Positions 25,171 to 37,113 of a stretch of DNA of 61,606 nt are shown piece after piece; position 1 is the first letter of the stretch, and each line of letters starts with the position of its first letter. The notes below the pieces were generated by a model that worked only from the letters and a program-made list of their open reading frames with translations, was not told the origin of the DNA and made no database searches. This stretch comes from Rhodanobacter sp. (GTDB lineage Bacteria > Pseudomonadota > Gammaproteobacteria > Xanthomonadales > Rhodanobacteraceae). The DNA is taken from assembly GCA_022730295.1 (NCBI GenBank), contig DZCM01000001.1, positions 65,168-126,773 of the forward strand, written 5' to 3'. The translations under genes and the position numbers were made by a program.

Positions 25171-25980
25171 TTACTTCTTGGCCGCCGGGGGGGTGGCCGC
25201 AGCCGCCGGACGCGCGGCCATCGACGATGAACCCATTTCGACGCGGGCACCCGTGGCGAAGAAATCGTGCAGGTCATGCGCGAATTCGTCGAAGTGCGCG
25301 ATGGTGACGCGATTGGCGCGCGAATAGGCGTTGTAGGCGATGACCGCCGGGATGGCCGCAGCCAGGCCGATGGCGGTCATGATCAAGCACTCGCCGACCG
25401 GGCCGGCGACCGCGGAAATCGAAGATTCGCCGCTCGCACCCAGCGAGATCAGGGCGCGGTAAATGCCGATGACGGTACCGAGCAGGCCGACGAACACGGC
25501 GGCGGAACCGACTGTTGCCAGCACAGTGAGGCCACCTTCGAGGTTACGGCTTTCGCGATCGACGCCCTGGCGCAGGGCGCGGTCGACGAATTCGGAACGG
25601 TTGAGCGCCTCGACCATGCGGCTGCCTTCATGCCGTTGGTGGTGCGCGGCGGCCGATGCCGCGTCGAGCGCGATCTTCGAAAACGGCTCGGAGCGCGGCT
25701 GCTTTTCCATCACGCGCACCGCATCTTGCGCGGAGGGGGTATCCCAGAACTTCTGGATGACCTTGGGCATCCGCGCGCGGATCTGTGAGTTGCGGATCGC
25801 GATCGAGACGATGTAGTACCACGACCAGATCGACATCACGATCAACACGATCAGAACGATGGCGTCGGCCCAGTTCGTGAGCGGGTGCTCGATGATGTTG
25901 CCGATGAACTCGCTTGCGCCCACCTTGGTGAGTGCTTGCGCGTTGGTGTCCGCGGCCGCGGTGATTGCTGCTTGGATCAT
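25171..25980 (-). CDS. exbB: ExbB (MotA/TolQ/ExbB proton channel)
   Basis: A 269-residue inner-membrane protein. The first membrane helix is at about residues 36-58 (WADAIVLIVLIVMSIWSWYY). The two others are in the conserved TolQ/ExbB core, LATVGSAAVFVGLLGTVIGIYRALI and AGPVGECLIMTAIGLAAAIPAVIAYNAY. An Ala-rich tail follows. It forms the pentameric channel for the ExbD dimer. It sits 84 bases after tonB and 13 before exbD, so the four genes form one operon. Confidence 0.95.
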   Translation of the reverse strand: MIQAAITAAADTNAQALTKVGASEFIGNIIEHPLTNWADAIVLIVLIVMSIWSWYYIVSIAIRNSQIRARMPKVIQKFWDTPSAQDAVRVMEKQPRSEPFSKIALDAASAAAHHQRHEGSRMVEALNRSEFVDRALRQGVDRESRNLEGGLTVLATVGSAAVFVGLLGTVIGIYRALISLGASGESSISAVAGPVGECLIMTAIGLAAAIPAVIAYNAYSRANRVTIAHFDEFAHDLHDFFATGARVEMGSSSMAARPAAAATPPAAKK

Positions 25981-26064
25981 GGCGCTACCCTTCCTTCAGT
26001 TTGTAGCTGGTGGATCATGGAGTGACGGACTCTAACGGATTCGTATCCGTGGAGGGTGAAGTTT

Positions 26065-26718
26065 CTATTGCGGCAGAGTGAAGGCGACCGGTATGCGCAC
26101 GACACCACCCGTGGGCTTGCCGTTGACCATGCCTGGATTGAAGCGCCAGTGGCGTGCTGCCTCTTCCGCTGCGCGATCGAGGATTCGGTAACCACTGGAT
26201 CTTTCCACTTGCACATTCGTGACCTCGCCCTGCGCATTAACGGTGACGGTGAGGATCACCGTACCTTCCTGCTGCTGGCGCGCGGCCTGTGTTGGATACG
26301 TCGGCTGATGCCGGTTCTTGTAACTGATATCGACCGAGGCCCCGACGTCAGTCGGCGGCGGGGCCGGGCGCGGTGGCTGCGGCGGCGGGGCCGGCGTCGA
26401 CATGACAGTTTGGACTTGCACCGGCGGCGGTTGCGGCGGCGGCAGTGGCGGCGGTGGCGTCCGCACGATCTTCACTACCTTCGGCGGCGGCTTCTGCGTC
26501 GGTGGAGGAGGAGGAGGTGGTGGTGGTGGTGGCGGCGGCGGTTTGATGAAGTTGACGCTCACGACCGTCTGTTTTTTCTTCGCGTTGGCGTTCGGCGGAC
26601 CCGAAGGCGCCAACAGCATGATGAGCATGCCGGCGTGCAACGCAATCGCGACTGCGATCGCAATGGTGCGCCACCAGTTGAACGTGTTGCTGCGGGCTCG
26701 AGCCGACGTACGTGCCAT
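26065..26718 (-). CDS. tonB: TonB energy transducer
   Basis: A 217-residue periplasm-spanning protein. The basic N-terminus and one membrane anchor (about residues 17-38, TIAIAVAIALHAGMLIMLLA) are followed by a Pro-rich spacer that includes 14 consecutive prolines, then the C-terminal domain with PTYPTQAARQQQEGTVILTV and ARHWRFNPGMVNGKP, the outer-membrane TonB-box binding part. The 14 prolines are encoded by a triplet run (see the repeat entry). The start is at 26718. The 181 bases upstream (26719-26899) hold only the operon's control region; I see no firm promoter there. Confidence 0.95.
   Translation of the reverse strand: MARTSARARSNTFNWWRTIAIAVAIALHAGMLIMLLAPSGPPNANAKKKQTVVSVNFIKPPPPPPPPPPPPPPTQKPPPKVVKIVRTPPPPLPPPQPPPVQVQTVMSTPAPPPQPPRPAPPPTDVGASVDISYKNRHQPTYPTQAARQQQEGTVILTVTVNAQGEVTNVQVERSSGYRILDRAAEEAARHWRFNPGMVNGKPTGGVVRIPVAFTLPQ
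26501..26542 (+). repeat. GGN triplet run encoding TonB polyproline
   Basis: Fourteen GGN triplets in a row, mostly GGT and GGA blocks, read as CCN proline codons on the coding strand. Tracts of repeated identical triplets (five GGT, three GGC) make slippage by whole codons possible. Confidence 0.85.
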
Positions 26719-26899
26719 CGTGTGTTGAACCAATCGCTGACCTGTTGGGCCCCACTGCGGGTCGCCGCCGGATTCCCGGAACGGCGCCGCAACCAAGGCG
26801 GCGGAAAAGTCTGAAACGTTACACCAGCATCGAGGCTTTGCCTAGTGGCAATGCCCGAATTGTGTCGAATGAATCTCTAAATCTGGTTGTCGCGGTTGC

Positions 26900-28261
26900 C
26901 TACTTGTGCCCCAGGCTTTTGAGCATGCGGCGCGCATCCGCACTTGTTTCCGGATCCTGCGTGGCATGCTTGTACGCGGCAATTGCCGCCGCCTTGTCCT
27001 GCAAGCCCAGTTCCACATTCCCCAGCGTCAGCCAAGCTGCTCCAACGCGCTTGAATCCACCCTTGGTCAAGGCTTGCTTGAGCGCGGCCCGGGCTTCCTT
27101 GTCGTGCTTTCCGGATTGCGCAAGCATCTGGCCGCGCAGGAAATCCACTTCACCGGTTTTCGCGTCCGGCGCTGCCTTGGTGTACGCCGCCACGGCGTTG
27201 TCGTATTGGTGCGCGATGGTGTATGAATCACCCAGCAGTTTGTAGCTGTCGTAGCCCGGCTGGACGATGCCTTTGTCCATGCCTTCCTTCAGCACGGCCA
27301 CCGCCTTCATGGCGCTCGCCTTGGGATCATCACTGTTCTGGCCCAGATTGTCGTACATCTTCGCCATGTTCATGTAACCAGCCGCATCCTTGATCTGGCC
27401 ATTGGCGCGGGCACGCTCCAATAGGGCCAGCGCCTTCTTGTCCTGGTTCGAATTGATATAGATCGCGATGACGTTCTGCAGCAAGGTGCTGTTGTTCGGA
27501 TCCTTGGCCAAGGCCGCTTCGGCCAGTTTGGCCGCATCGTCATACTTGTCCATGGCGAAGTAGCTGGCCATCTCGATCTGGTCCCAGCTGGCTTGTGGTT
27601 TGTCGGTCAGCGACTTGGCCTTCTGGATCGCGGCCACCGCTTCGGGATATTTCTGCAGCCGGTAATACGCATTGCCTTGCAAGGCATACACGTTCGCCGA
27701 TTGCGCGCCGCTTTGCTTCATCCAGCTTTCCAGTGTCGCCAAGGCGTTGGTGTAATCCTCGTTGGCGATGTACATCTGCGCGAGTGCTTCCAAGCCCTGG
27801 AAATAACTGTCGTTGTTGAGTGCATTGGCATCAAGGGCCTGTTTTTGCAGGGCGATCGCACCCTTGGTGTCGCCGCCGTGGTATTTCGCCTGCGCGAGGC
27901 CCAGCAGCGCCATCGCCTTCGCATACGGTTTTGCACTGCCGTCGGCGATGGGTTGCAGATCCTTCTCTGCGGTGGCGGTGTCCCCGCTATTGGCCGCGGC
28001 CAAGCCCTCATTCAAGGCTTTGGCTTCCCGGGCCGTCACGGCCATATCGGCCGGTTCCTTGCGGGTAGCGTTGGGAAACTTGGTCTCGTGCTTGGACTGC
28101 TTGGTTTGCTTTTTTTTGTCGTGCTGTCCACACTTGCCCGCAAGCATCTGGATGGTGTTGCAGCCCTCACCGGCCACCTGTGCCGTCGCGATCGCAGGGG
28201 TGCCCGCCAGGAGCAGCGCGAAACCGATTCCAGCGGCCAGCACCTGAAGCTCGAACTTCAT
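26900..28261 (-). CDS. Exported TPR-repeat protein near tonB
   Basis: A 453-residue protein with a signal peptide ending near GTPAIATAQ, then a Cys-bearing, Lys-rich linker. The rest is tetratricopeptide repeats covering about residues 75-450 (for example NVYALQGNAYYRLQKYPEAVAAIQKAKSL and AAAYTKAAPDAKTG). The GAGGA ribosome site lies 8 bases before the ATG at 28261. In this order the gene sits between gyrB and tonB on the same strand. Periplasmic TPR partners of TonB-ExbBD occur in several bacteria, so a role in TonB function is plausible but inferred only from position. Confidence 0.85.
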   Translation of the reverse strand: MKFELQVLAAGIGFALLLAGTPAIATAQVAGEGCNTIQMLAGKCGQHDKKKQTKQSKHETKFPNATRKEPADMAVTAREAKALNEGLAAANSGDTATAEKDLQPIADGSAKPYAKAMALLGLAQAKYHGGDTKGAIALQKQALDANALNNDSYFQGLEALAQMYIANEDYTNALATLESWMKQSGAQSANVYALQGNAYYRLQKYPEAVAAIQKAKSLTDKPQASWDQIEMASYFAMDKYDDAAKLAEAALAKDPNNSTLLQNVIAIYINSNQDKKALALLERARANGQIKDAAGYMNMAKMYDNLGQNSDDPKASAMKAVAVLKEGMDKGIVQPGYDSYKLLGDSYTIAHQYDNAVAAYTKAAPDAKTGEVDFLRGQMLAQSGKHDKEARAALKQALTKGGFKRVGAAWLTLGNVELGLQDKAAAIAAYKHATQDPETSADARRMLKSLGHK

Positions 28262-28367
28262 CGGGAATCCTCTTGCCCAGTCAGGCAGATCACGAACGGG
28301 GAGGTTGAGGGTAGCGCGGTCCATGCGCAAAGCTCAAGTACCCGGCCCCGGAAGCACGCAACTCAGT

Positions 28368-31935
<3,568 letters not shown>

Positions 31936-31974
31936 CAGCTCACTCCGGATAGGCCGTGCGGCCAGCCGTGATCA

Positions 31975-33075
31975 TCACAACCGCAACGGCATCACCACGT
32001 GCTGGGTTTGCTCGCTGGAGGCATCGCGCAACAGGCAGCTGGACTGGGCATCCCGAAGCTGTAGTTGGATACGCTGGTCGGCCAGCGCGCCCAGGGCGTC
32101 CAGCAGGTAGCCCACATTGAAGCCGATCGCGATGTCACTGGCCTTGGTCTCGGCCTCGATTTCCTCGAACGCCTCTTCCTGTTCGGGGTTGTGCGCAATG
32201 ATGCGGAGGTTGTCGGGGCTCACTTCCAGCCGCACCCCGCGGTATTTCTCGTTGGACAAGATCGCGGCACGCTGCAAGGCGTTGCGGATCGCGTCCCGGT
32301 CGACCAGCACGCTCTTGTCCGCACCCAGCGGAATCACGGCTTCGTAGTCGGGGAAACGTCCGTCGATCAGCTTCGAGGTAAACACCACGTCTCCACGCCG
32401 GACCCGAATGTGGTTGCTGGAAAATTCCAGGGCCACCGGTTCCTCACTTGGGTCGAACAGACCCATCAACTCCAGTACGCCCTTGCGCGGAACGATGACC
32501 TGTCGGTCACCCGTGACCGGTTTGTCCAAGCTGGCCTCGGACATCGCCATTCTGTGGCCATCTGTTGCAACACAGCGCAGCTGCGAACCCCGCAGGTCGA
32601 AAAGCAAGCCATTGAGGTAATAACGCACATCCTGGCTCGCCATCGCGAATGCCGTGCGTTCCATCAACTGGCGCAGCACGCCCTCAGGAAGACTCACCTT
32701 TTCGGAAACTTCCAGCTCATCCGTTGTCGGGAATTCATCGGCAGGCAGGCTGGCCAGCGTATACCGGCTGCGACCCGCATGCATAACCACCTTGTCGCCC
32801 TTGATCTGGACGTCGACCTTGACGCCATCCGGAAGCGCCCGCAGCAGGTCAAACCATTTTTTCGCGGGTACCGTGGTTGAACCATCCGCACCACCTGTGA
32901 TGTCCGCCCCAGCGCGCATCTCGACTTCCAGATCGGTGCCGGTCAAGGTCAAGCGATTGCCCTGAACCTGGACCAGCAGGTTTGCGAGCACAGGCAAGGT
33001 CTGCCGGCGTTCGACAACGCCCACCACCTGTTGCATTGGTTTGAGCAGGGTTTCCCGCTGGGTACTGAAGCGCAT
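31975..33075 (-). CDS. dnaN: DNA polymerase III beta sliding clamp
   Basis: A 366-residue ring protein with the standard three-domain fold length. MRFSTQRETLLKPMQQVVGVVERRQTLPVLANLL opens domain 1 and the last residues (QLRDAQSSCLLRDA..HVVMPLRL) close domain 3. It encircles DNA and tethers the replicase. It begins at 33075, just downstream of the likely oriC, and runs into recF. Confidence 0.97.
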   Translation of the reverse strand: MRFSTQRETLLKPMQQVVGVVERRQTLPVLANLLVQVQGNRLTLTGTDLEVEMRAGADITGGADGSTTVPAKKWFDLLRALPDGVKVDVQIKGDKVVMHAGRSRYTLASLPADEFPTTDELEVSEKVSLPEGVLRQLMERTAFAMASQDVRYYLNGLLFDLRGSQLRCVATDGHRMAMSEASLDKPVTGDRQVIVPRKGVLELMGLFDPSEEPVALEFSSNHIRVRRGDVVFTSKLIDGRFPDYEAVIPLGADKSVLVDRDAIRNALQRAAILSNEKYRGVRLEVSPDNLRIIAHNPEQEEAFEEIEAETKASDIAIGFNVGYLLDALGALADQRIQLQLRDAQSSCLLRDASSEQTQHVVMPLRL

Positions 33076-33283
33076 GATGTTCCCCGTGTAAGCAAGCTGT
33101 CTTTAATCAGTATTTGTAGACAAAGCAGTAGTAGCAGGCCTTGTTGATAACGCGGTTTTTTGAAATTTGTGCTTTATATCAACTTGTTGCCAAACATTTC
33201 CAACGTGTTTCCGTTCGGGTTTTACGGTGTGCAACTTGTGGACAACTTCTCAATGTGTGGTTGTCCCGAATCTATCCACAAGT
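33076..33283. other. Probable chromosomal origin oriC
   Basis: A 208-bp AT-rich gap between dnaA and dnaN in an otherwise GC-rich window. DnaA-box-like nonamers with one mismatch to TTATCCACA: CTATCCACA at 33272-33280 (plus), TTGTCCACA at 33237-33245 (minus) and TTATCAACA at 33142-33150 (minus). A weaker TTGTCTACA at 33115-33123 (minus) lies in an inverted repeat. The AT-rich stretch 33151-33185 (TTTTTTGAAATTTGTG and so on) could be the unwinding element. Gene directions switch around this point, and Xanthomonas oriC has been placed in this gap (from memory). Confidence 0.82.
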
Positions 33284-34594
33284 TTACCCGGTCAGCGTCC
33301 TGATCAATTTATCCCAATCCTGACGCAGTCGCATGTCGGTATCACACAAGCCCCGGATCTTCTTGCAAGCGTGCATGACCGTGGTGTGGTCACGGCCACC
33401 AAATGCCTCGCCAATCTCGGGCAAGCTGTGCTCGGTCAGTTCCTTGGCCAGCGCCATCGCAACCTGCCGGGGGCGCGCCAATGAACGCACGCGCCGCTGT
33501 GACAACAGATCGGTCATGCGCAGCTGATAGTAGTCAGCCACCGTCTTCTGGATGTTCTGGATGGTAATCGCGCGCGCGTGCACATTGAACAGGTCGCGCA
33601 GCGTCTCCTGCACCAGCTCAAGGGTGATGCCGCGGCCGGAAAGATTGGCCTGGGCGGCGACGGTGTTGAGTGCGCCCTCGAGTTCGCGCACATTCGAACG
33701 AATGCGGCGAGCCAGCAACAAGGCGATCTCGTCCGGCAGCGCGAGACCGCGCGCTTGCGCCTTTTCCAGCAGGATCGCGGCGCGGGTTTCGAAATCGGGT
33801 GGTTCAATCGCGACCGACAAACCCCAACCCAAACGCGATTTCAGGCGCAGTTCGAGATTGTCCACTTCCTTCGGGTAACGGTCGCAGGTCAGGATGATCT
33901 GCTGCTTGGATTCATACAAAGTGTTGAAGGTGTGGAAGAATTCTTCCTGGGTCGCATCCTTGCCCGCGAAGAACTGGATATCGTCGATCAGCAACGCGTC
34001 GACCGAGCGGAAGCGATGCTTGAAATCATCCATGTTCTTGTTGCGCAGCGCCGTGATCATCATCTCGGTGAAGCGTTCGGAGTGCACGTACAAAAGCTTT
34101 ATGGCCGGGTTGTGCTGCAACATGAGGTTGCCGGCCGCCTGCATCAGATGGGTTTTGCCGAGCCCGGTGCCGCCATACAGCAACAGAGGGTTGTAGGCGC
34201 GCCCAGGGTTCTGCGCTACCTGCATGGCCGCCGCCTTGCCGAGCTGGTTCGACTTGCCTTCCACGAAGTTGTCGAACGTGTAGTGCGGGTCAAGGTTATG
34301 GCTGATCACACCAGCCTGTGGCGCCGCAGCCGCCGGAGCGGACTTGCCGTTGTTCGAGAGCGAGCCAACCTCGATACGCAGGGGGATCGGGTGGCCTGCA
34401 ATGTCCGACAGTGCGCCCTCGATGCGCGCGAGGTAGGCGTTGCGAACGAATTCCAGAGTGTAGGAGTTCGGCGCGAACAGCCGCAAAGTACCGTCTTCGT
34501 CACGCGCCTGCAGCGGTTGCAGCCAGGTGTGCAACACACCGGGTTCGATCTCGCCTTCGAGGCGTGCAAGGCAACGTTGCCAGAGACTGCTCAT
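33284..34594 (-). CDS. dnaA: Chromosomal replication initiator DnaA
   Basis: A 436-residue AAA+ initiator. Domain I (residues 1-80) begins [13 protein letters not shown]; domain II is short. Domain III has Walker [18 protein letters not shown], Walker [13 protein letters not shown] and the sensor regions; domain IV ends with the DNA-binding signature [15 protein letters not shown]. It is the first gene of the dnaA-dnaN-recF-gyrB group and is transcribed away from rpmH. The ribosome site is poor (GGGAAC). It binds the nonamers in the adjacent gap. Confidence 0.97.
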   Translation of the reverse strand: MSSLWQRCLARLEGEIEPGVLHTWLQPLQARDEDGTLRLFAPNSYTLEFVRNAYLARIEGALSDIAGHPIPLRIEVGSLSNNGKSAPAAAAPQAGVISHNLDPHYTFDNFVEGKSNQLGKAAAMQVAQNPGRAYNPLLLYGGTGLGKTHLMQAAGNLMLQHNPAIKLLYVHSERFTEMMITALRNKNMDDFKHRFRSVDALLIDDIQFFAGKDATQEEFFHTFNTLYESKQQIILTCDRYPKEVDNLELRLKSRLGWGLSVAIEPPDFETRAAILLEKAQARGLALPDEIALLLARRIRSNVRELEGALNTVAAQANLSGRGITLELVQETLRDLFNVHARAITIQNIQKTVADYYQLRMTDLLSQRRVRSLARPRQVAMALAKELTEHSLPEIGEAFGGRDHTTVMHACKKIRGLCDTDMRLRQDWDKLIRTLTG

Positions 34595-34722
34595 GGGTTC
34601 CCGCTATGAATCGAAGCGACGACCGTAGCGCGCTGCACGCGCGACGTGAACGAGCGAGTCTAGCAGGCGGCGAAATGCCCGCAGCGACGGCGAGCGAAGA
34701 TCCGTGGCGTGTACCCGATCGG

Positions 34723-34752
34723 TTGACGCGCAGCCCCATCCAAACGTACAAT
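34723..34752 (+). promoter_or_regulatory. rpmH promoter
   Basis: -35 TTGACG (34723-34728), 18-base spacer, -10 TACAAT (34747-34752), about 60 bases before the rpmH ATG. Good matches at both elements. Confidence 0.7.
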
Positions 34753-34811
34753 CGCAAACCTTTTTCCATGTCTGGCCCGCCGAATGCGGGCACCCGCTCG
34801 CGGAGCCACCC

Positions 34812-34946
34812 ATGAAACGCACCTACCAACCCAGCGTGCTCAAGCGCGCACGCACGCATGGCTTTCGGGCCCGCATGAAGACGGCGGACGGACGCAAGGT
34901 CCTGTCGGCCCGTCGCGCCAAGGGCCGCAAGCGCCTCATCCCGTAA
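34812..34946 (+). CDS. rpmH: 50S ribosomal protein L34
   Basis: A 44-residue very basic protein, [20 protein letters not shown] at the start and GRKRLIP at the end, which is the canonical bL34. It is the first gene rightward of dnaA, divergent from it, and is followed by rnpA after 8 bases. Longer in-frame ATGs upstream are not used because the family starts at MKRTYQP. Confidence 0.98.
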   Translation: MKRTYQPSVLKRARTHGFRARMKTADGRKVLSARRAKGRKRLIP

Positions 34947-34954
34947 TCTGCGCA

Positions 34955-35329
34955 TTGGCCGGCCTGCCGCCTTCGGCGCGGCTGCGGCGCGCCGCGGACT
35001 TCGCGGCTTTGCGGCAAGCCACCGGCCGCGCCTCGGCGACCCATTTCAGCCTGCGCTGGAACCCAGCGGCTACAAGGGAGTGCCGGCTCGGCATGGCGGT
35101 CTCGCGCAAGGTCAGCAAGCGCGCGGTCGAGCGCAATCGGATCAAGCGCCTCGTGCGCGAGTCCTTTCGTGCCCAGCGCACGCAGTTGCCCAGCCTGGAC
35201 GTGCTGGTGATTGCGCGGACATCGGCGGCGAACACTGATTCACCCACGCTGCGTGCCGACCTCGATCGCGTCTGGCAACGCTTGCGGTCATTGAAGCCTA
35301 CCGCTGCGCCCGGCACAATCGGCGGTTGA
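34955..35329 (+). CDS. rnpA: Ribonuclease P protein component
   Basis: About 124 residues. The family signature AVSRKVSKRAVERNRIKRLVRESFR (RNR motif) is clear, and the N-terminal part (ARLRRAADFAALRQ) is normal. It assists the RNase P RNA in tRNA 5'-processing. There is no ATG; the best in-frame start is TTG at 34955, giving LAGLPPSARLRR, and the exact start is uncertain. No yidD gene follows: only 43 bases separate it from the yidC start. Confidence 0.93.
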   Translation: MAGLPPSARLRRAADFAALRQATGRASATHFSLRWNPAATRECRLGMAVSRKVSKRAVERNRIKRLVRESFRAQRTQLPSLDVLVIARTSAANTDSPTLRADLDRVWQRLRSLKPTAAPGTIGG

Positions 35330-35372
35330 CCCGCCAAAGCCTGTGGCGCGGCCCAGCCCGAGTTCCCCATCA

Positions 35373-37094
35373 GTGATCAATCAAACACGCACCCTGCTGG
35401 TCGTGGCGCTGTTGTTCGTCGCCTACCTGCTTTGGCAGCAATGGCAACACGATTACCCTGCCGTGCCGCCGCCGCCATCTGTGGCGACCAGCACCGTGCC
35501 GGCCTCGGCGGGCGTACCCAGTGCAACGTCGAGCGCACCCGTCGCCAGCGCTGCGCCGATACCAACCGCTCCCGCCAGCGCCCCCGAAACCGCTGCGGTA
35601 CCTACGACGCCGACCAAAGAGTTGGTCAGCCTCAGCAACGACGTACTGAAGCTGGCGATCGACCCGCGCGGCGGCACGCTGGTGGAAGCCGACCTGCTGG
35701 AATATCCCGAAAAGGTAGGGCGCGACCGCGCACCGGTGCGGCTGCTTGATCGCGCCAACGCCCATTACTACGTGGCGCAGGATGGATTGGTGGGTGCAGA
35801 CGGCAGTGCCGCGCCAGATCATCGGGCCATGTTCACGCCCGCCGCAGGCAGCTATTCATTGCAGCCGGGGGCGAAGGAAGTCACGGCGACCCTCGACTGG
35901 CACGATCCAGCCACCGGCGTCGAAGTGATCAAGCGCTACACCCTCGAGCGCGGCAGCTACGTGGTGGGGTTGAGTCAGGAAATCATCAACCACGGCAGCA
36001 AGCTGTGGCAGGGCAACGCATACGAACAGCTGGAGCGCATCGAACCGCCGCCGGCGCCCAAGCACTTCCTGGAGTTCTACAACCCGGACAGCCTCGCCTA
36101 CACCGGCGCGGCCTGGTACAGCCCCGCGGATAAATTCCAGAAGCTCAAGTTCGGCGACTTCGAGAAGGACGCTTTACATCAACAGGTGACCGGCGGCTGG
36201 GTTGCGATGAGCCAACGCTTCTTCGTCGGCGCCTGGATCCCGGACGCGAAGCTGAAGCAGGCCTTCAGCAGCGTCGAGATTCCCGCAGCTGGCACGGATG
36301 GCAAGCCGCGCTACCTGATTCGCGTCATGGGGCCATCACTTGATGTGGCCCCGGGCGCGAACACCACCACGGATGCACGCCTGTACGTCGGGCCGAAGTT
36401 GCAGAACCATCTGGCCAGCATTGCGCCGGGCCTCAACTACACCGTCGATTACGGCATTTGGACCGTGATCGCGACACCGATGTTCAAGTTGCTGTCGGGC
36501 CTGCACGCGCTGGTCAAGAACTGGGGTCTGGCCATCATCGTGCTGGTGCTGATCATCCAGGGCCTGACCTGGAAATTGACCGAAGCGCAGTATCGTTCGG
36601 GCGCGCGCATGCGCAAGTTGCAGCCACGCCTGAAGGCGCTGAAGGAGCGCTTCGGCGACGACAAGCAAAAGTACCAGCAGGCAATGATGGAGTTGTACAA
36701 GAAGGAAAAAATCAATCCGATGTCGGGCTGCCTGCCGACCTTGGTCGTGTTGCCGATCTTCTTCGCGCTGTATTACGTGCTGATCTACAGCGTCGAGCTG
36801 CGGCATGCGACCTTCCTGTGGATCCCGGACCTGTCAGCGGCCGATCCGTACTTCATCTTGCCGGTGCTCTACACCCTGACCATGGTCGGCACCAGCTTCC
36901 TGACGCCGGCGCAGGGCATGGACCCCACGCAAGCGAAGTTGATGAAGGTGATGCCGTTGTTGTTCTCGGCGATCTTCTACTTCTTCCCGGCGGGCCTGAC
37001 GTTGTATTACGTGGTGCGCGGCATCTGCATGGTGTCGCAACAATGGTACGTCACCCGCCAGGTGGAGCGCGCCGAAGCCCGCACGCGGGCCTGA
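35373..37094 (+). CDS. yidC: Membrane protein insertase YidC
   Basis: A 573-residue Oxa1-family insertase that inserts inner-membrane proteins, including F0 subunits encoded downstream. The GTG at 35373 gives INQTRTLLVVALLF, matching the normal N-terminal membrane anchor; the upstream GTG at 35343 would add ten unusual residues. A Pro/Ala/Thr-rich linker and the large periplasmic domain follow (residues 60-345), then the five-helix core beginning WTVIATPMFKLLSGLHALVKNWG with the conserved Arg and NPMSGCLP. Confidence 0.96.
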   Translation: MINQTRTLLVVALLFVAYLLWQQWQHDYPAVPPPPSVATSTVPASAGVPSATSSAPVASAAPIPTAPASAPETAAVPTTPTKELVSLSNDVLKLAIDPRGGTLVEADLLEYPEKVGRDRAPVRLLDRANAHYYVAQDGLVGADGSAAPDHRAMFTPAAGSYSLQPGAKEVTATLDWHDPATGVEVIKRYTLERGSYVVGLSQEIINHGSKLWQGNAYEQLERIEPPPAPKHFLEFYNPDSLAYTGAAWYSPADKFQKLKFGDFEKDALHQQVTGGWVAMSQRFFVGAWIPDAKLKQAFSSVEIPAAGTDGKPRYLIRVMGPSLDVAPGANTTTDARLYVGPKLQNHLASIAPGLNYTVDYGIWTVIATPMFKLLSGLHALVKNWGLAIIVLVLIIQGLTWKLTEAQYRSGARMRKLQPRLKALKERFGDDKQKYQQAMMELYKKEKINPMSGCLPTLVVLPIFFALYYVLIYSVELRHATFLWIPDLSAADPYFILPVLYTLTMVGTSFLTPAQGMDPTQAKLMKVMPLLFSAIFYFFPAGLTLYYVVRGICMVSQQWYVTRQVERAEARTRA

Positions 37095-37113
37095 TCGGGC
37101 GCGGCGTGCGCAG

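Noticed and set aside
26402-26728. Glycine-rich frame on the plus strand across tonB
   Set aside because: It is the complement of the TonB polyproline coding region.
34595-34722. oriC between rpmH and dnaA
   Set aside because: The gap is GC-rich, lacks DnaA-box-like nonamers, and mainly carries the rpmH promoter.
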